Source: Paenibacillaceae bacterium (GTDB taxonomy: Bacteria; Bacillota; Bacilli; Paenibacillales; Paenibacillaceae). From it: 64,000 bases of DNA. Below are positions 17,619 to 26,466 of the stretch, piece by piece. Within the stretch, counting starts at the first letter, position 1; each line of letters begins with the position of its first letter. Position numbers and translations under genes: made by a program. The notes beneath the pieces were generated by a model. That model made no database searches, had not been told where the DNA came from, and saw only the letters and a program-made list of their open reading frames with translations. Location of the stretch: positions 1 through 64,000 of the forward strand of contig REGQ01000015.1 in the NCBI GenBank assembly GCA_004134985.1, in the 5' to 3' direction.

Positions 17619-18596
17619 TTATTTCGTGTAATGCAAAATTTCGCTTGGATTTAATCCATATCTTTTCCGAAATGCACTCGCAAAATAGCTTACATTGAGA
17701 TACCCTACATTTGCCGCAACCGCACTAACCGTTGTCCTCCCATCTTGAAGCAGCGCCATTGCTTTCTCCATTCGAATATCGCGTAGATGTCCAAATACCG
17801 TCGTTCCAAATACCGCTTTAAAATACCGTTTTAACTTATAATCATTCATCCCGATGATTCTCGATAGTTCCAGCAGCGAGGGGGGATTATCTATCCGATG
17901 CATTAACACCTCTTTTGCATACTGAAGGCTCTGCAACTCGCTTATGGTAATGTCAGGCTCTTGGTTGCCCCGATGGGAATCATCATAGACAAAGCAATTT
18001 AATCCATATGAAATGAGTTCCAATGCCAAGCTCTCCAGAGCAATCATCCGGATAGAATTTGTAAACGGCGTGTACACAAGCTCACTGATCAAGTGCAAAA
18101 TTGGCGTATCTAGAATAGATTTCTGAAATTGGAGCAGCGAACGACCACCAATCAATTGTTCGAAATCTGCCGATCGAGTTCCATCTAGTCTTGTCAGATA
18201 CCGATCAAAAGTGGCAGCTGATGTATGAAGGCTCATTGTCATGATCGGCTCTTCTCCCTTAAAAAAGTACTCTCCCTTTACTCCGTTCATGAGTCCAAGT
18301 GTCATTGTATTACGCTTCAATGTACCCTGTACGCCATTTGCCTGAACCTCTCCCTCACCTTGAAAACAAATCATCCATTCAACCATTTCCCCCTCGAAAT
18401 CAATGTTAATTAACTTATTGTCAGCTAATATGCAGTTAGTAATCGTCATCATCATATCGGACCTTGGGTGTAATCGCATCACAAAACCTTCATTCGATAA
18501 ATCCCTGGATTTCACTTTTTCCATTTGGTTTGTTGTACAATAGTTAAATTCCATTTGTTTCAAAAAATGATTAATCGATCGATTTATTTCTTCCAT
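17619..18596 (-). CDS. AraC-family regulator, PchR-like
   Basis: About 325 residues from the start chosen after AAGGGAG (an upstream in-frame ATG at 18650 lacks a ribosome binding site). The N-terminal effector region is followed by a C-terminal AraC HTH with LELSRIIGMNDYKLKRYFKA, TTVFGHLRDIRMEKAMALL and NVSYFASAFRKRYGLNPSE. This wording is typical of PchR-type regulators that respond to ferri-siderophores. It lies just upstream of the MFS gene on the same strand, so it probably controls that exporter. Confidence 0.83.
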   Translation of the reverse strand: MEEINRSINHFLKQMEFNYCTTNQMEKVKSRDLSNEGFVMRLHPRSDMMMTITNCILADNKLINIDFEGEMVEWMICFQGEGEVQANGVQGTLKRNTMTLGLMNGVKGEYFFKGEEPIMTMSLHTSAATFDRYLTRLDGTRSADFEQLIGGRSLLQFQKSILDTPILHLISELVYTPFTNSIRMIALESLALELISYGLNCFVYDDSHRGNQEPDITISELQSLQYAKEVLMHRIDNPPSLLELSRIIGMNDYKLKRYFKAVFGTTVFGHLRDIRMEKAMALLQDGRTTVSAVAANVGYLNVSYFASAFRKRYGLNPSEILHYTK

Positions 18597-18676
18597 CTCA
18601 TAACGCTCCCTTATTTCTGATGAACAGTAAATGTATCTATGGAAGTCCATTCTACCATGTTAATATTACAACATTA

Positions 18677-18714
18677 AAAAGGCCAGATACACATGGCGTG
18701 TACTGACCTTTTTG
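18677..18714. terminator. Bidirectional rho-independent terminator
   Basis: AAAAAGGCCAG / CTGACCTTTTT outer stem with ATACAC...GTGTA inner pairing. Symmetric A and T tracts allow termination in both directions. It lies between the SLH-protein remnant and the AraC gene. Confidence 0.65.
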
Positions 18715-18752
18715 ATACTGCTGCTAGCTGCTAGTATTGTCATTAATCGTCA

Positions 18753-19376
18753 TTAATCTTGCTGTAACTTCCAAAGTCTGAGTAAAATGACTGCTGCTGG
18801 TAAAAACTGACCGCTTGGATAGCCTTCTATAATGCCTGCCAAAATCGCTGTATTCATCTCCTCTTTTGCCCATTGTGGAATATGAGCATCGTCTGAAAAC
18901 CGTACTAAGCCAGACGCCTCTTGTGAATTTAGCCCAAGCGCACGCACAAGCATTACCGTAAAGTCTGTTCTAGTTACATCTCGATTCGGATCAAATAATA
19001 ACTCACTTACGCCTTTCACAATTCCTAGCTCTACCGCTTCACAAATCTCTGCTTTAGCCCAGTGGTTGCTAATATCTGTGAATAAACATGAGGGCTTGCT
19101 TAGAACCTCTTTTACAATATTGACACGATACTTCTCCGTTGTTCCGTCTTCCGCGTATACCTCTATTGCATACACATTATTTCCAACCTCTAAGTCCACC
19201 TGCACTGGGGAAGTTATGACTTCTCCTGCATGCTTTATGATCGCTTTAGGATGAGCTGGAGCTATCTCCAGAGCAACTTGATCTGCTGTTGTCTTCGTCG
19301 TGTATTCCAATGTTGCAGCAGCAAATAGAGGAGATAAAGCTAACTCCCTTGTTCCCTCAAGCACCTTTAAGCTAGA
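18753..19376 (-). pseudogene. Fragment of an S-layer-type surface protein (cadherin-like plus SLH)
   Basis: The open part (203 codons) encodes a cadherin-like beta-sandwich of the type found in Paenibacillus surface proteins (LSPLFAAATLEYTT, NNVYAIEVYAEDGTTEKYRV). One full and one incomplete SLH motif follow (FTDISNHWAKAEI, VKGVSE...F.P.RDVTRTDF; YPSGQFLP joined directly to AAVILLRL, lacking the usual TRAEA stretch). An in-frame stop precedes the first domain, and no signal peptide is present. It is the 3' remnant of a much larger cell-wall protein. Confidence 0.75.
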
Positions 19377-19714
19377 CTAAGCTTTCTTTTCCAATGAGAC
19401 ATTAACAATGCTTCCACTCCTTAATATGTAGATAAAATAATGAACCAAATTATACGTTCTTCTGTATTAACCCGTAATCAAATAATCAGATGCTCCTTTC
19501 AACTAACTGATGAAACTGTTAATAAATCACCTCAAACACAACATAAGCTAACCATACCATACAGCAATGAAAGAATTATGAAAGACATTGCGAAGCGCTC
19601 TTCCGCTTCATCGGTTTCATTACCTTAGTTAATAGTGACAACAATGTCGTGCATACTGTTCTCACGGCTTCCCCAACGAATGACCGCACAGGTGAAATGA
19701 CTGAAGTTTTTGTC
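19377..19714. other. Intergenic, no supported gene
   Basis: Only short frames without binding sites. One plus-strand frame (GFITLVNSDNNVVHTVLTAS...) looks protein-like but has no start and no recognisable family. The 3' end holds the promoter of the next operon. Confidence 0.4.
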
Positions 19715-19746
19715 TTGACTCTGACACTAGTGTTACAGTTTATAAT
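19715..19746 (+). promoter_or_regulatory. MerR-type promoter for the NAT/NmrA pair
   Basis: -35 TTGACT (19715-19720) and -10 TATAAT (19741-19746) are separated by an over-long 20-bp spacer. The spacer holds the palindrome ACACTAGTGT. Long spacer plus central palindrome is the signature of MerR-activated promoters. Confidence 0.6.
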
Positions 19747-19788
19747 AACTTTGCGGATAGATTGAAGAAATGGAAAGGGGAGAATACC

Positions 19789-20637
19789 TTGATTCGAAAG
19801 CCATTGCCACCATGGGTTATTCATTATTTGAACTACATTCAAGTTCCGGTTGAAAAACCTTCCTATGTCTATTTAAAAATGATTTGCACCGCCCATCTAA
19901 ATCGTATTCCTTTCGAAAACGTGAGCACATTAATAAATTTCAAAGCGTACCACAAGCAAAAGAGGCTTCAGCAGGATGAACAGAAGTTTGTGGAGCAACT
20001 CTTTCAGCATCATACGGGAGGTACGTGCTATGTCCTAAACAGCAGTCTCAACCAATTGTTGAACGGTCTTGGATTTCACAGCCGCTACGCTTTATTGGGC
20101 GGCGGGCACGTTGCACTGCTCGTCCGACTTCCGGATGAACAAGAAGAAATGTACGTGGATTGTGGGAACGGCGCCCCATTTTTTGAGCCCGTTCGATTAG
20201 AGACCGACCCCAATCAGGTGTCCCGTTTTGGCGGTATAGAAATAAGGCTGCGCCCGGGGGATGAACCCGGAACGTACACGTATCACAGAGAGGTTGACGG
20301 GAAGCTGCTTACTGAAATGAACTGGACGTTCGATACCCGCAAAACATACCGCTTTGATGATTTTCAAAAAGCGATCGAAAACTATTACAAGCCGAATGGT
20401 CTTTTCACCTCCTCCTTACGCTGTCAAATTTGGCAATTGGATCGACAGCAATCACTTTCCTTGGTCAACAATGTGTTGAGTATCCGAAACAACCGCGGGC
20501 AGGTCGAAAAGCGTAAATTAGCTAACCGCAACGAGGTTCGTGAAGTGATCGACCGTGAGTTCAACTTACCGAGACTACCTGTTGAGAAGGCAATCGATGT
20601 TCTTGAGGAACTGGGTGTCAATCTGTTCCAAAACTAA
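19789..20637 (+). CDS. Arylamine N-acetyltransferase
   Basis: About 282 residues from TTG. Family hallmarks are RIPFENVS, the catalytic cysteine in GGTCYVLN, the catalytic histidine in GGHVALLV and aspartate in YVDCGNGAP, giving the Cys-His-Asp triad. It acetylates arylamines or hydrazines from acetyl-CoA in the cytoplasm. The TTG at 19789 follows GAAAGGGGAG at good spacing and is preferred over the TTG at 19762. It is probably co-transcribed with the NmrA-like gene 20 bp downstream, from the MerR-type promoter at 19715-19746. Confidence 0.88.
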   Translation: MIRKPLPPWVIHYLNYIQVPVEKPSYVYLKMICTAHLNRIPFENVSTLINFKAYHKQKRLQQDEQKFVEQLFQHHTGGTCYVLNSSLNQLLNGLGFHSRYALLGGGHVALLVRLPDEQEEMYVDCGNGAPFFEPVRLETDPNQVSRFGGIEIRLRPGDEPGTYTYHREVDGKLLTEMNWTFDTRKTYRFDDFQKAIENYYKPNGLFTSSLRCQIWQLDRQQSLSLVNNVLSIRNNRGQVEKRKLANRNEVREVIDREFNLPRLPVEKAIDVLEELGVNLFQN

Positions 20638-20657
20638 ATACCGAAGGGAGAAACGCA

Positions 20658-21482
20658 ATGACCATTCTAGTAACAGGCGCAACCGGAAATGTCGGTCGCC
20701 ATGTCGTTCATCAGCTTGTTCAGTCCGGACAACATGTACGTGCTTTGACGCGTCATCCCGCAACGGCAAAAGATGTCTTGCCTGAAGGCGTCGAGAATGT
20801 ATACGGGGACCTTGCGGCGCCGGAGACGCTTGCACCGGCAATGGAAGGAGTCAGGGGGATCTACTTGATGACCAGCGGCGGGGGCGGTGCCCCTCTGCAG
20901 ACCGGAGACGAAATCATTGACCTGGCTGTAAAAGCAGGCGTACAACGCGTTGCCATTCTGTGGAGCGGCGTAAAGGGAACAGTGGAGCAAGCAGCCGAAG
21001 CGAGCAATCTTGCATGGACGCACATTCAACCTTATTGCGAGTTCATGTCCAATACACTGTCGTGGGCCGAGTCGATCCGTACGGCAGGCGTCGTTCAGGA
21101 ACCCTTCGCCCATTCCTTAAACGCCATCGTCCACGAGGCGGATGTGGGCGCAGTAGCAGTGGCGGCATTGACTGAAACGGGGCATGAAGGCAAAACGTAT
21201 ACGCTAACGGGTCCTGAAGCTTTGACTCCACGCGATAAAGTGAACATCATCGCAGCGGCGCTCGGCCGGGATATTCGATTTGACGAACTTACGAAGCAAC
21301 AGGCTCGCGAGCGGCTTAAAAAAACAGGTGTATCGGATGAGATGATTGATTATGTATACAATTGGCACGAAAATCTGCCTAAAGAAGCATACAACGTGGT
21401 ACCGACGGTTAAAGAAGTTACCCGCCGAGATGCCAGAACGTTTGCGCAATGGGTTGCAGAGCATTTGCACATCTTTAGCTAA
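20658..21482 (+). CDS. NmrA-like NAD(P)-binding protein
   Basis: 274 residues. The Rossmann motif VTGATGNVGRHVV is at the N terminus, followed by GDLAAPETLAPAMEGVRGIY and a YCEFM segment in place of the classical YxxxK. This is the atypical SDR subgroup of NmrA/HSCARG and azoreductase-like proteins. It could act as a redox sensor or reductase; the substrate is unknown. GAAGGGAG precedes the ATG. It overlaps the convergent MerR gene end by 4 bp. Confidence 0.82.
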   Translation: MTILVTGATGNVGRHVVHQLVQSGQHVRALTRHPATAKDVLPEGVENVYGDLAAPETLAPAMEGVRGIYLMTSGGGGAPLQTGDEIIDLAVKAGVQRVAILWSGVKGTVEQAAEASNLAWTHIQPYCEFMSNTLSWAESIRTAGVVQEPFAHSLNAIVHEADVGAVAVAALTETGHEGKTYTLTGPEALTPRDKVNIIAAALGRDIRFDELTKQQARERLKKTGVSDEMIDYVYNWHENLPKEAYNVVPTVKEVTRRDARTFAQWVAEHLHIFS

Positions 21483-21991
21483 TCAGCATTGCAGCCACCT
21501 TCTATCAAGGATGCGGAAGCCGATGACTTGCCTGCTTTGGCCGATACGGGAAAATAACTCCTCTCAACGGGTGAGACAGACTTCTTCTTCAACACGCCGT
21601 CCTGGCTTTCATCTGAGCAGCCCGGGCGGTATCTCCCCTCCTCCAGCTTCATGTCGATAAAATCGACGACCTGCTGCAGCGAAGCGATTTGGCTGATGAT
21701 ATTTTCCCTGTGGCTCCATAAGCGCTCTACCAGCTCAGGATATTCCGCAGGATCAGCGTCGACGGAAACCGCCAAAAACGGCCGCATTTCCTCCAGCGGC
21801 ATCCCCGTTTTTTTCAGACAGGATAACAGTCGTATTGTATTGATGTCCTCCTCCCGGTAGACGCGGTGCCCGTTGTCCTTCCGGTCCGCGCGGGGCAGCA
21901 ATGCAATCTTTTCGTAATAACGAATCGTATCCTCGGAAATTCCGGTTTGCTCGGCGGTTTGCTTTATCGTAAAAGTTTGCTCTGCCTTCAT
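21479..21991 (-). CDS. MerR-family transcriptional regulator
   Basis: 170 residues. The N-terminal winged HTH reads FTIKQTAEQTGISEDTIRYYEKIALLPRAD in two steps, followed by HRVYREEDINTIRLL and a helical dimerisation region. The C-terminal 45 residues are low-complexity and not conserved in the family. It is divergent from an SDR gene, and both promoters carry the same type of palindrome in a 19-bp spacer (22024-22124). I infer autoregulation and activation of the SDR gene. The lack of a conserved cysteine pair argues against a metal sensor; AdhR/YfmP-like aldehyde-type regulators are closer. Confidence 0.85.
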   Translation of the reverse strand: MKAEQTFTIKQTAEQTGISEDTIRYYEKIALLPRADRKDNGHRVYREEDINTIRLLSCLKKTGMPLEEMRPFLAVSVDADPAEYPELVERLWSHRENIISQIASLQQVVDFIDMKLEEGRYRPGCSDESQDGVLKKKSVSPVERSYFPVSAKAGKSSASASLIEGGCNAD

Positions 21992-22023
21992 TATATTCCC
22001 TCCCGCATATTGCTTTTTTGTGC

Positions 22024-22054
22024 ATTATACAACTTGGAGCTGGCTCCAAGTCAA
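22024..22054 (-). promoter_or_regulatory. MerR-type promoter of the merR gene
   Basis: On the minus strand, -35 TTGACT (22054-22049) and -10 TATAAT (22029-22024) with a 19-bp spacer. The spacer contains the palindrome CTTGGAGCCAGCTCCAAG across its border. Confidence 0.7.
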
Positions 22055-22093
22055 GACGCTTATACCTTGGGACACAAACTTTGTTTTCGCACC

Positions 22094-22124
22094 TTGACCT
22101 GGAGTCGACTCCAAGTATTAGAAT
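22094..22124 (+). promoter_or_regulatory. MerR-type promoter of the SDR gene
   Basis: -35 TTGACC (22094-22099) and -10 TAGAAT (22119-22124) with a 19-bp spacer. The spacer holds TGGAGTCGACTCCA. It has the same half-sites as the divergent promoter, so one regulator probably serves both. Confidence 0.7.
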
Positions 22125-22174
22125 GTACGCTATTAGGGGGAAATATCCTCCCCTATACAGGAGGCGACGTACTA

Positions 22175-23032
22175 ATGAAAGCGAACCAACGTGATAATAT
22201 CGCACTGATTACGGGTGCAAGCAACGGGATCGGTTTGGAATTAACCCGGAAATTGCTGGCGGAGGACTGGCAGGTGGTTGCTTTAAACCGTTCAAACTTC
22301 CCGGCGGACGATATGAAAATCCAAAAGGCAGTCAAGAGTGGAAGACTTCGTATTTATAAAACCGAGGATCTAGCCGATTATGCCAGCTTGAGAAGAGTTT
22401 TGGCAGAGATCAAGGACAAGGAGCCGCGAATCGATATTTTGTTCAACAATGCTGGCGGGAGCTTTCCCGAGCTGAGCTATTCGAAACAAGGGCGCGAGAC
22501 GCATTATGAGCTGATGACAGTTGTTCCGTATATCATTCTGATGGAATTAAAGGAACTCTTAACAAATGGCCTCTTGAAAACGGTGATCAATACCTCATCT
22601 TCAGCGCTTAAATTTACAAAAGAGTTTAATATCGAAATTCTGGAGCGCCCCAAAACCTTCCGGAAGCTGTTGGGTCCTTACGCCACCTCAAAGCTCGCGC
22701 TTTCGTTGTGGACTCAGGCCATCGCACCACAGCTTGCCAAGGAAGGCATCAAGATCCGCAGCGTTGACCCAGGCAGCAACAATACGTTAAGAGCAGGAAA
22801 AAACTCCGGACTCCCAATCGTGGTTAACTTGCTTATGCGACTGTTTTTCTCTCCGCCTACCCACGGCGCTAACCAGTTGTATGAGGGTGCTATCGGGGAA
22901 CATCGTAACGAGACCGGCGTGTTTTTACTGAAAGGTAAGATTGCAGATTTAAAATTTAAAGATCAAGCACAGAACGTGTTGGAAAGGATGAATACGATTT
23001 ACAAACACGAATTTCTTGATGAGCGTGCTTAA
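22175..23032 (+). CDS. Short-chain dehydrogenase/reductase
   Basis: 285 residues. Cofactor motif TGASNGIG is at the N terminus, NNAG near residue 95, a catalytic serine in INTSSSA and YATSK as the YxxxK motif. It is an oxidoreductase using NAD(P)H; the substrate is unknown and the sequence suggests a classical SDR with a C-terminal extension. The ATG follows AGGAGG at good spacing. The open frame extends 103 codons upstream through the promoter region, which is not coding. It is driven by the MerR-type promoter 50 bp upstream. Confidence 0.85.
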   Translation: MKANQRDNIALITGASNGIGLELTRKLLAEDWQVVALNRSNFPADDMKIQKAVKSGRLRIYKTEDLADYASLRRVLAEIKDKEPRIDILFNNAGGSFPELSYSKQGRETHYELMTVVPYIILMELKELLTNGLLKTVINTSSSALKFTKEFNIEILERPKTFRKLLGPYATSKLALSLWTQAIAPQLAKEGIKIRSVDPGSNNTLRAGKNSGLPIVVNLLMRLFFSPPTHGANQLYEGAIGEHRNETGVFLLKGKIADLKFKDQAQNVLERMNTIYKHEFLDERA

Positions 23033-23139
23033 GCGCGCCCTCCTTCTAAAAACAGGAAATGAGCAAAATTACAACCGTCATGTTGAGCGGTTTATCATTT
23101 CAAGAAAGCTTACAAATGTAAATCTACTGCTTGCGATTA

Positions 23140-23286
23140 TACAGGCTGATTAAGAAAGCTGATGCACATCGCATCCGCTTCCACGATCTCAGGCATACAG
23201 GCGCCGCGCTCAAGTTAAAAGAAATTCCTGGACATTCCGACATGAGAGTAATCCTTGATACTTGCTCTCATGTTTTGTCTTTGTAA
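23140..23286 (+). pseudogene. Tyrosine integrase C-terminal remnant
   Basis: The frame IRLIKKADAHRIRFHDLRHTGAA is followed by EIPGHSDMRVILDTCSHVLSL and a stop, the R/HxLRH/GH.../(Y) region of a phage-type integrase. The catalytic tyrosine is read as cysteine and parts between the boxes are deleted. No other part of the gene remains. Confidence 0.75.
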
Positions 23287-23395
23287 ATCTCGGGCGTTCA
23301 CATTGCCGCGACCTCCGTAAGCCATGAGTAAGAGGACGGGCTAGCCGTCCCCCTTCATAAGCTGCCTGGCATCAGCTGCCTATTCTCCATCCATG

Positions 23396-24556
23396 TCAAG
23401 AGCCAAAGCTTCCTGTGGTATCAAATAGTACCGATTCGGCTACCTTTTGCTTGGATGACGAGATTCGCTTTTTCAACTCGTACAAATACAAATCCTCATC
23501 GACCGGGAACTCGACCGTTTCGCCGATCCAGCTTGACAAATGCATCGCGTTCGACAACATTAAGCTGTGGATGCCTTCCTCTCCTTCCGCAATAAGCGGC
23601 GTGCCGTGGAGAATCGCCTTCGCAAACGAAGCGATGATGCCCATGTGCTGGCTGTTATCCCCTTCCGTCGGCACAACGGATACTTCAACGGACGGCGTGG
23701 CGAAGCCATCCTTCGATTGGAAACAATATTCGCGTTCGTTGTGGCTGAGCTTATGCAGCGTCAGTTTACCGTGTTCACAGAGGAGCTTTCCCATCTCCAG
23801 CGTAATCTCAAGACGGTTCGTTCCTGGCAGGTCTGCGGTTGTCGTGACGAATACGCCCGTCGAGCCGTTCGGGAATTCCAAATACGCCGTTACGTCGTCT
23901 TCAACCTCAATATCGTGCCACTTGCCTTCATGGCAAAAAGCGCGGACCTTCGCAGGCATACCGCAAATCCATTGGAGCAGGTCAATATTATGAGGGCATT
24001 GGTTGATGAGTACACCCCCGCCTTCGCCAGCCCAAGTTGCGCGCCAGCTGCCGGAATCATAATAAGCCTGTGTTCTATACCAATCAGTAATTATCCAGTT
24101 CACCCGCTTAATCGCCCCAAGCTCTCCGCCTTGCACCATCTCGCGCATTTTCCGGTACATTGGATTTGTCCGCTGGTTGAACATCATACAGAATACGACG
24201 CCGCTTTCCTGCGCTTTCTCGTTCATTTCTCTCACCTGCTTCGTATACACGCCGGCAGGTTTCTCGCATAAGACGTGAAGACCTCTATTGAAAGCTTGTA
24301 TGGCGATTATCGGATGATCGTAGTGCGGTGTAGCAATAATGACCGCGTCGCAAAGACCGCTGTCTATTAATTCGTCTGAGCTCGTAAAATAACCGAATGT
24401 CTCCGGCAAGTACGCTTTGGACGCCGTAAGTCGCTTATCATCCATATCCGAAACGGCGGTAAGCTCCACCTCAGGAACGGTGCCATTGATCAATTTTTTC
24501 GCATGGTCCGAGCCCATATTGCCCATTCCGATAATGCCGATACGTAATTTTGTCAT
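23396..24556 (-). CDS. Gfo/Idh/MocA-family oxidoreductase
   Basis: 386 residues. The N-terminal Rossmann motif GIIGMGNMGSDH is followed by the family lysine motif EKPAG near residue 97, and by the alpha/beta substrate domain with WRATWAGEGGGVLINQCPHN. It is an NAD(P)-dependent sugar or inositol dehydrogenase. AAAGGAG precedes the ATG. It lies 18 bp downstream of a sugar-phosphate isomerase/epimerase gene on the same strand, with an AraC regulator divergent from both, which makes a sugar or cyclitol catabolic unit likely. The exact substrate is unknown. Confidence 0.88.
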   Translation of the reverse strand: MTKLRIGIIGMGNMGSDHAKKLINGTVPEVELTAVSDMDDKRLTASKAYLPETFGYFTSSDELIDSGLCDAVIIATPHYDHPIIAIQAFNRGLHVLCEKPAGVYTKQVREMNEKAQESGVVFCMMFNQRTNPMYRKMREMVQGGELGAIKRVNWIITDWYRTQAYYDSGSWRATWAGEGGGVLINQCPHNIDLLQWICGMPAKVRAFCHEGKWHDIEVEDDVTAYLEFPNGSTGVFVTTTADLPGTNRLEITLEMGKLLCEHGKLTLHKLSHNEREYCFQSKDGFATPSVEVSVVPTEGDNSQHMGIIASFAKAILHGTPLIAEGEEGIHSLMLSNAMHLSSWIGETVEFPVDEDLYLYELKKRISSSKQKVAESVLFDTTGSFGS

Positions 24557-24574
24557 AATGGATCTCCTTTCTCC

Positions 24575-25321
24575 CTAGCGGTAACCAAGGGAAGCCAAAT
24601 TGTTGTAGCTCGTCTGCAGGCAATCGAACGGACTCGTTTGACATACGTCCTGCTCTACGAGCAAATATTTCGTGTTTGCTTGTTCAAGCGCTTTCATAAT
24701 TGCCGGAAAATTCATGTTACCTTCCATCACCGGTGTCATTTGCTTATCCGAACCCATGTCCTTCAAATGCACGCAATGGAGGCGGTCCTTTAACTTGTCG
24801 ATCCATTCGCATACGTCAGCCCCGGCCGCATGCACCCAATACGTATCCAGCGTAATGCCCATTTCCTCTGGCGAGAAATCCTCAACCAAGCGTTCGATCA
24901 TTCGCTTGCCACCCGTTTTCTCGAACTCGAAATGGTGGTTGTGGTACATGAATAGCTTGCCGGACCTGGCGATCCGCCCGGCCGCCTCCCGAAAGTCGCT
25001 CGCGAAATACCCGTACCAATCCAGTCCGCGATATTTATCCGGCATCGCTCCGATACCGATGTAATCGCAGCCCAAAATGTTATGCTCCTCAATCACTTGA
25101 TCGGTTTCGTTCATTATCCGGTCCGGGCTCGTATGCGTCAGTGCAATTTGGAGCGATAGCTCGTCGCACATGGCTCTAAGCGTTTCCGGCTTAATTTTAC
25201 CGATTGCAGAAACTTGGATCGATTTGTAGCCCATCTCTGCAATTTTTTGCAATGTACGTCTAATATCCTTTTCAGTTTGGAGAAAGGAACGAACAGTATA
25301 CAACTGTGCACCTAAAATCAT
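24575..25321 (-). CDS. Sugar phosphate isomerase/epimerase (xylose-isomerase-like TIM barrel)
   Basis: 248 residues. Typical blocks are GAQLYTVRSFL at the start, MYHNHHFEFEK, ITLDTYWVHAAGADV, and HLKDM with the metal-binding residues (His, Asp, Glu). This is the AP_endonuc_2 fold used by inosose dehydratases and sugar epimerases. It is transcribed ahead of the Gfo/Idh/MocA gene. I infer that the pair interconverts and oxidises a sugar or inositol derivative. Confidence 0.87.
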   Translation of the reverse strand: MILGAQLYTVRSFLQTEKDIRRTLQKIAEMGYKSIQVSAIGKIKPETLRAMCDELSLQIALTHTSPDRIMNETDQVIEEHNILGCDYIGIGAMPDKYRGLDWYGYFASDFREAAGRIARSGKLFMYHNHHFEFEKTGGKRMIERLVEDFSPEEMGITLDTYWVHAAGADVCEWIDKLKDRLHCVHLKDMGSDKQMTPVMEGNMNFPAIMKALEQANTKYLLVEQDVCQTSPFDCLQTSYNNLASLGYR

Positions 25322-25475
25322 GGGAAACAGCTCCCCTCTACGTTTGGAATGTGCTTTACACTAATTAATTATAGTGCCAGCGTGTAGATTTGCCATTGTA
25401 AATCGGAGCATTAACATTGCAAATATAGCGTTGATCGACTAGACTGACATTACACCGATTGGAGGAGGATACCGG

Positions 25476-26348
25476 ATGCAAACCATCAATATCCATACCG
25501 ATTCGTTAATTCTTCACCACGCCTTAGACCAGAAGAAGACTGACCAATATGCACTGCATTGCCACAATTTCTACGAAGTATTCTATTTCGTTGCCGGTGA
25601 TGTGAGCTATCTTGTAGAAGGCAAACGGTATGTTCCCGAGCCGCACAGCCTCCTGCTCATTGCTCCCCATGTTTTTCATGGGGTGAAAATCGAAAGTGAT
25701 ATCCCTTATGAGAGAATCTCGCTACATTTTGTACCCGGCTTTCTGCATCCCGAAAACCAGTCCGTCTTATTGTCTCCGTTCCATGCCGAGTACGGCTCGG
25801 CGGGCATCTATTACAAGGATAACGGGGATCATCTTATGTACCCCTTCTTCAAACAATTGATCGACGCCCGATTCGCCGACGAGGCCATTCGTGAACTCTC
25901 GCTTCGAGTGCGTCTTGAAGCTCTTTTATCGCAAATATTGATGAGCAGCTACTCGCTCAAAGGAGCTTCTGAAACTTCATCCTCCATTAAATCCGTCTCC
26001 AGAATCATTGCTTATCTAAACAATCATATTACCGAATCGATTAAACTGGATGACTTGTCTGCTGCCCTCTACATCAGCAAACACCATCTGAACAAAATGT
26101 TCCGCAGAGCAACAGGCACGACGGTTGGCAATTACGTGACCCACAAACGGGTCGTTATGGCGCAGAATTTGATACTGCATGGCCAGACAGCCAGTTCCGC
26201 AGCAGCAGCCGTTGGTTTTCACGATTATTCATCTTTCTTCCGCGCCTATAAAAAGGTGCTGGGCTATCCGCCTTCCGTCAAGCATAATGCGATCCTGCTT
26301 AAGGATGGGTCTATTCATCCCGCAGCAAGGCGGGTGGGTATCGAATAA
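25476..26348 (+). CDS. AraC-family regulator with cupin sensor domain
   Basis: 290 residues. The N-terminal cupin (HCHNFYEVFYFVAGDV, SLLLIAPHVFHGV) probably binds a sugar. The C-terminal AraC HTH is at about 180-280 (LDDLSAALYISKHHLNKMFR, AAAVGFHDYSSFFRAYKKVLG). GGAGGAGG precedes the ATG. It is divergent from the isomerase/dehydrogenase pair, and the 150-bp space between holds both promoters, so it is the likely activator of that pair. Confidence 0.88.
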   Translation: MQTINIHTDSLILHHALDQKKTDQYALHCHNFYEVFYFVAGDVSYLVEGKRYVPEPHSLLLIAPHVFHGVKIESDIPYERISLHFVPGFLHPENQSVLLSPFHAEYGSAGIYYKDNGDHLMYPFFKQLIDARFADEAIRELSLRVRLEALLSQILMSSYSLKGASETSSSIKSVSRIIAYLNNHITESIKLDDLSAALYISKHHLNKMFRRATGTTVGNYVTHKRVVMAQNLILHGQTASSAAAAVGFHDYSSFFRAYKKVLGYPPSVKHNAILLKDGSIHPAARRVGIE

Positions 26349-26466
26349 TTGCTAAGCGTATAAAGAACTTCCTTAACCAGCTTCTGTGCGCGATCGCCAT
26401 CACGCAAACGTTCCCAAAAGTTGATTTTCCACGCTTTACTCCAACCGGGTTCCACCATCTCCCCGC

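Noticed and set aside
21866-22174. N-terminal extension of the SDR gene
   Set aside because: The extended frame runs across two promoters and operators; the ATG at 22175 has the ribosome binding site.
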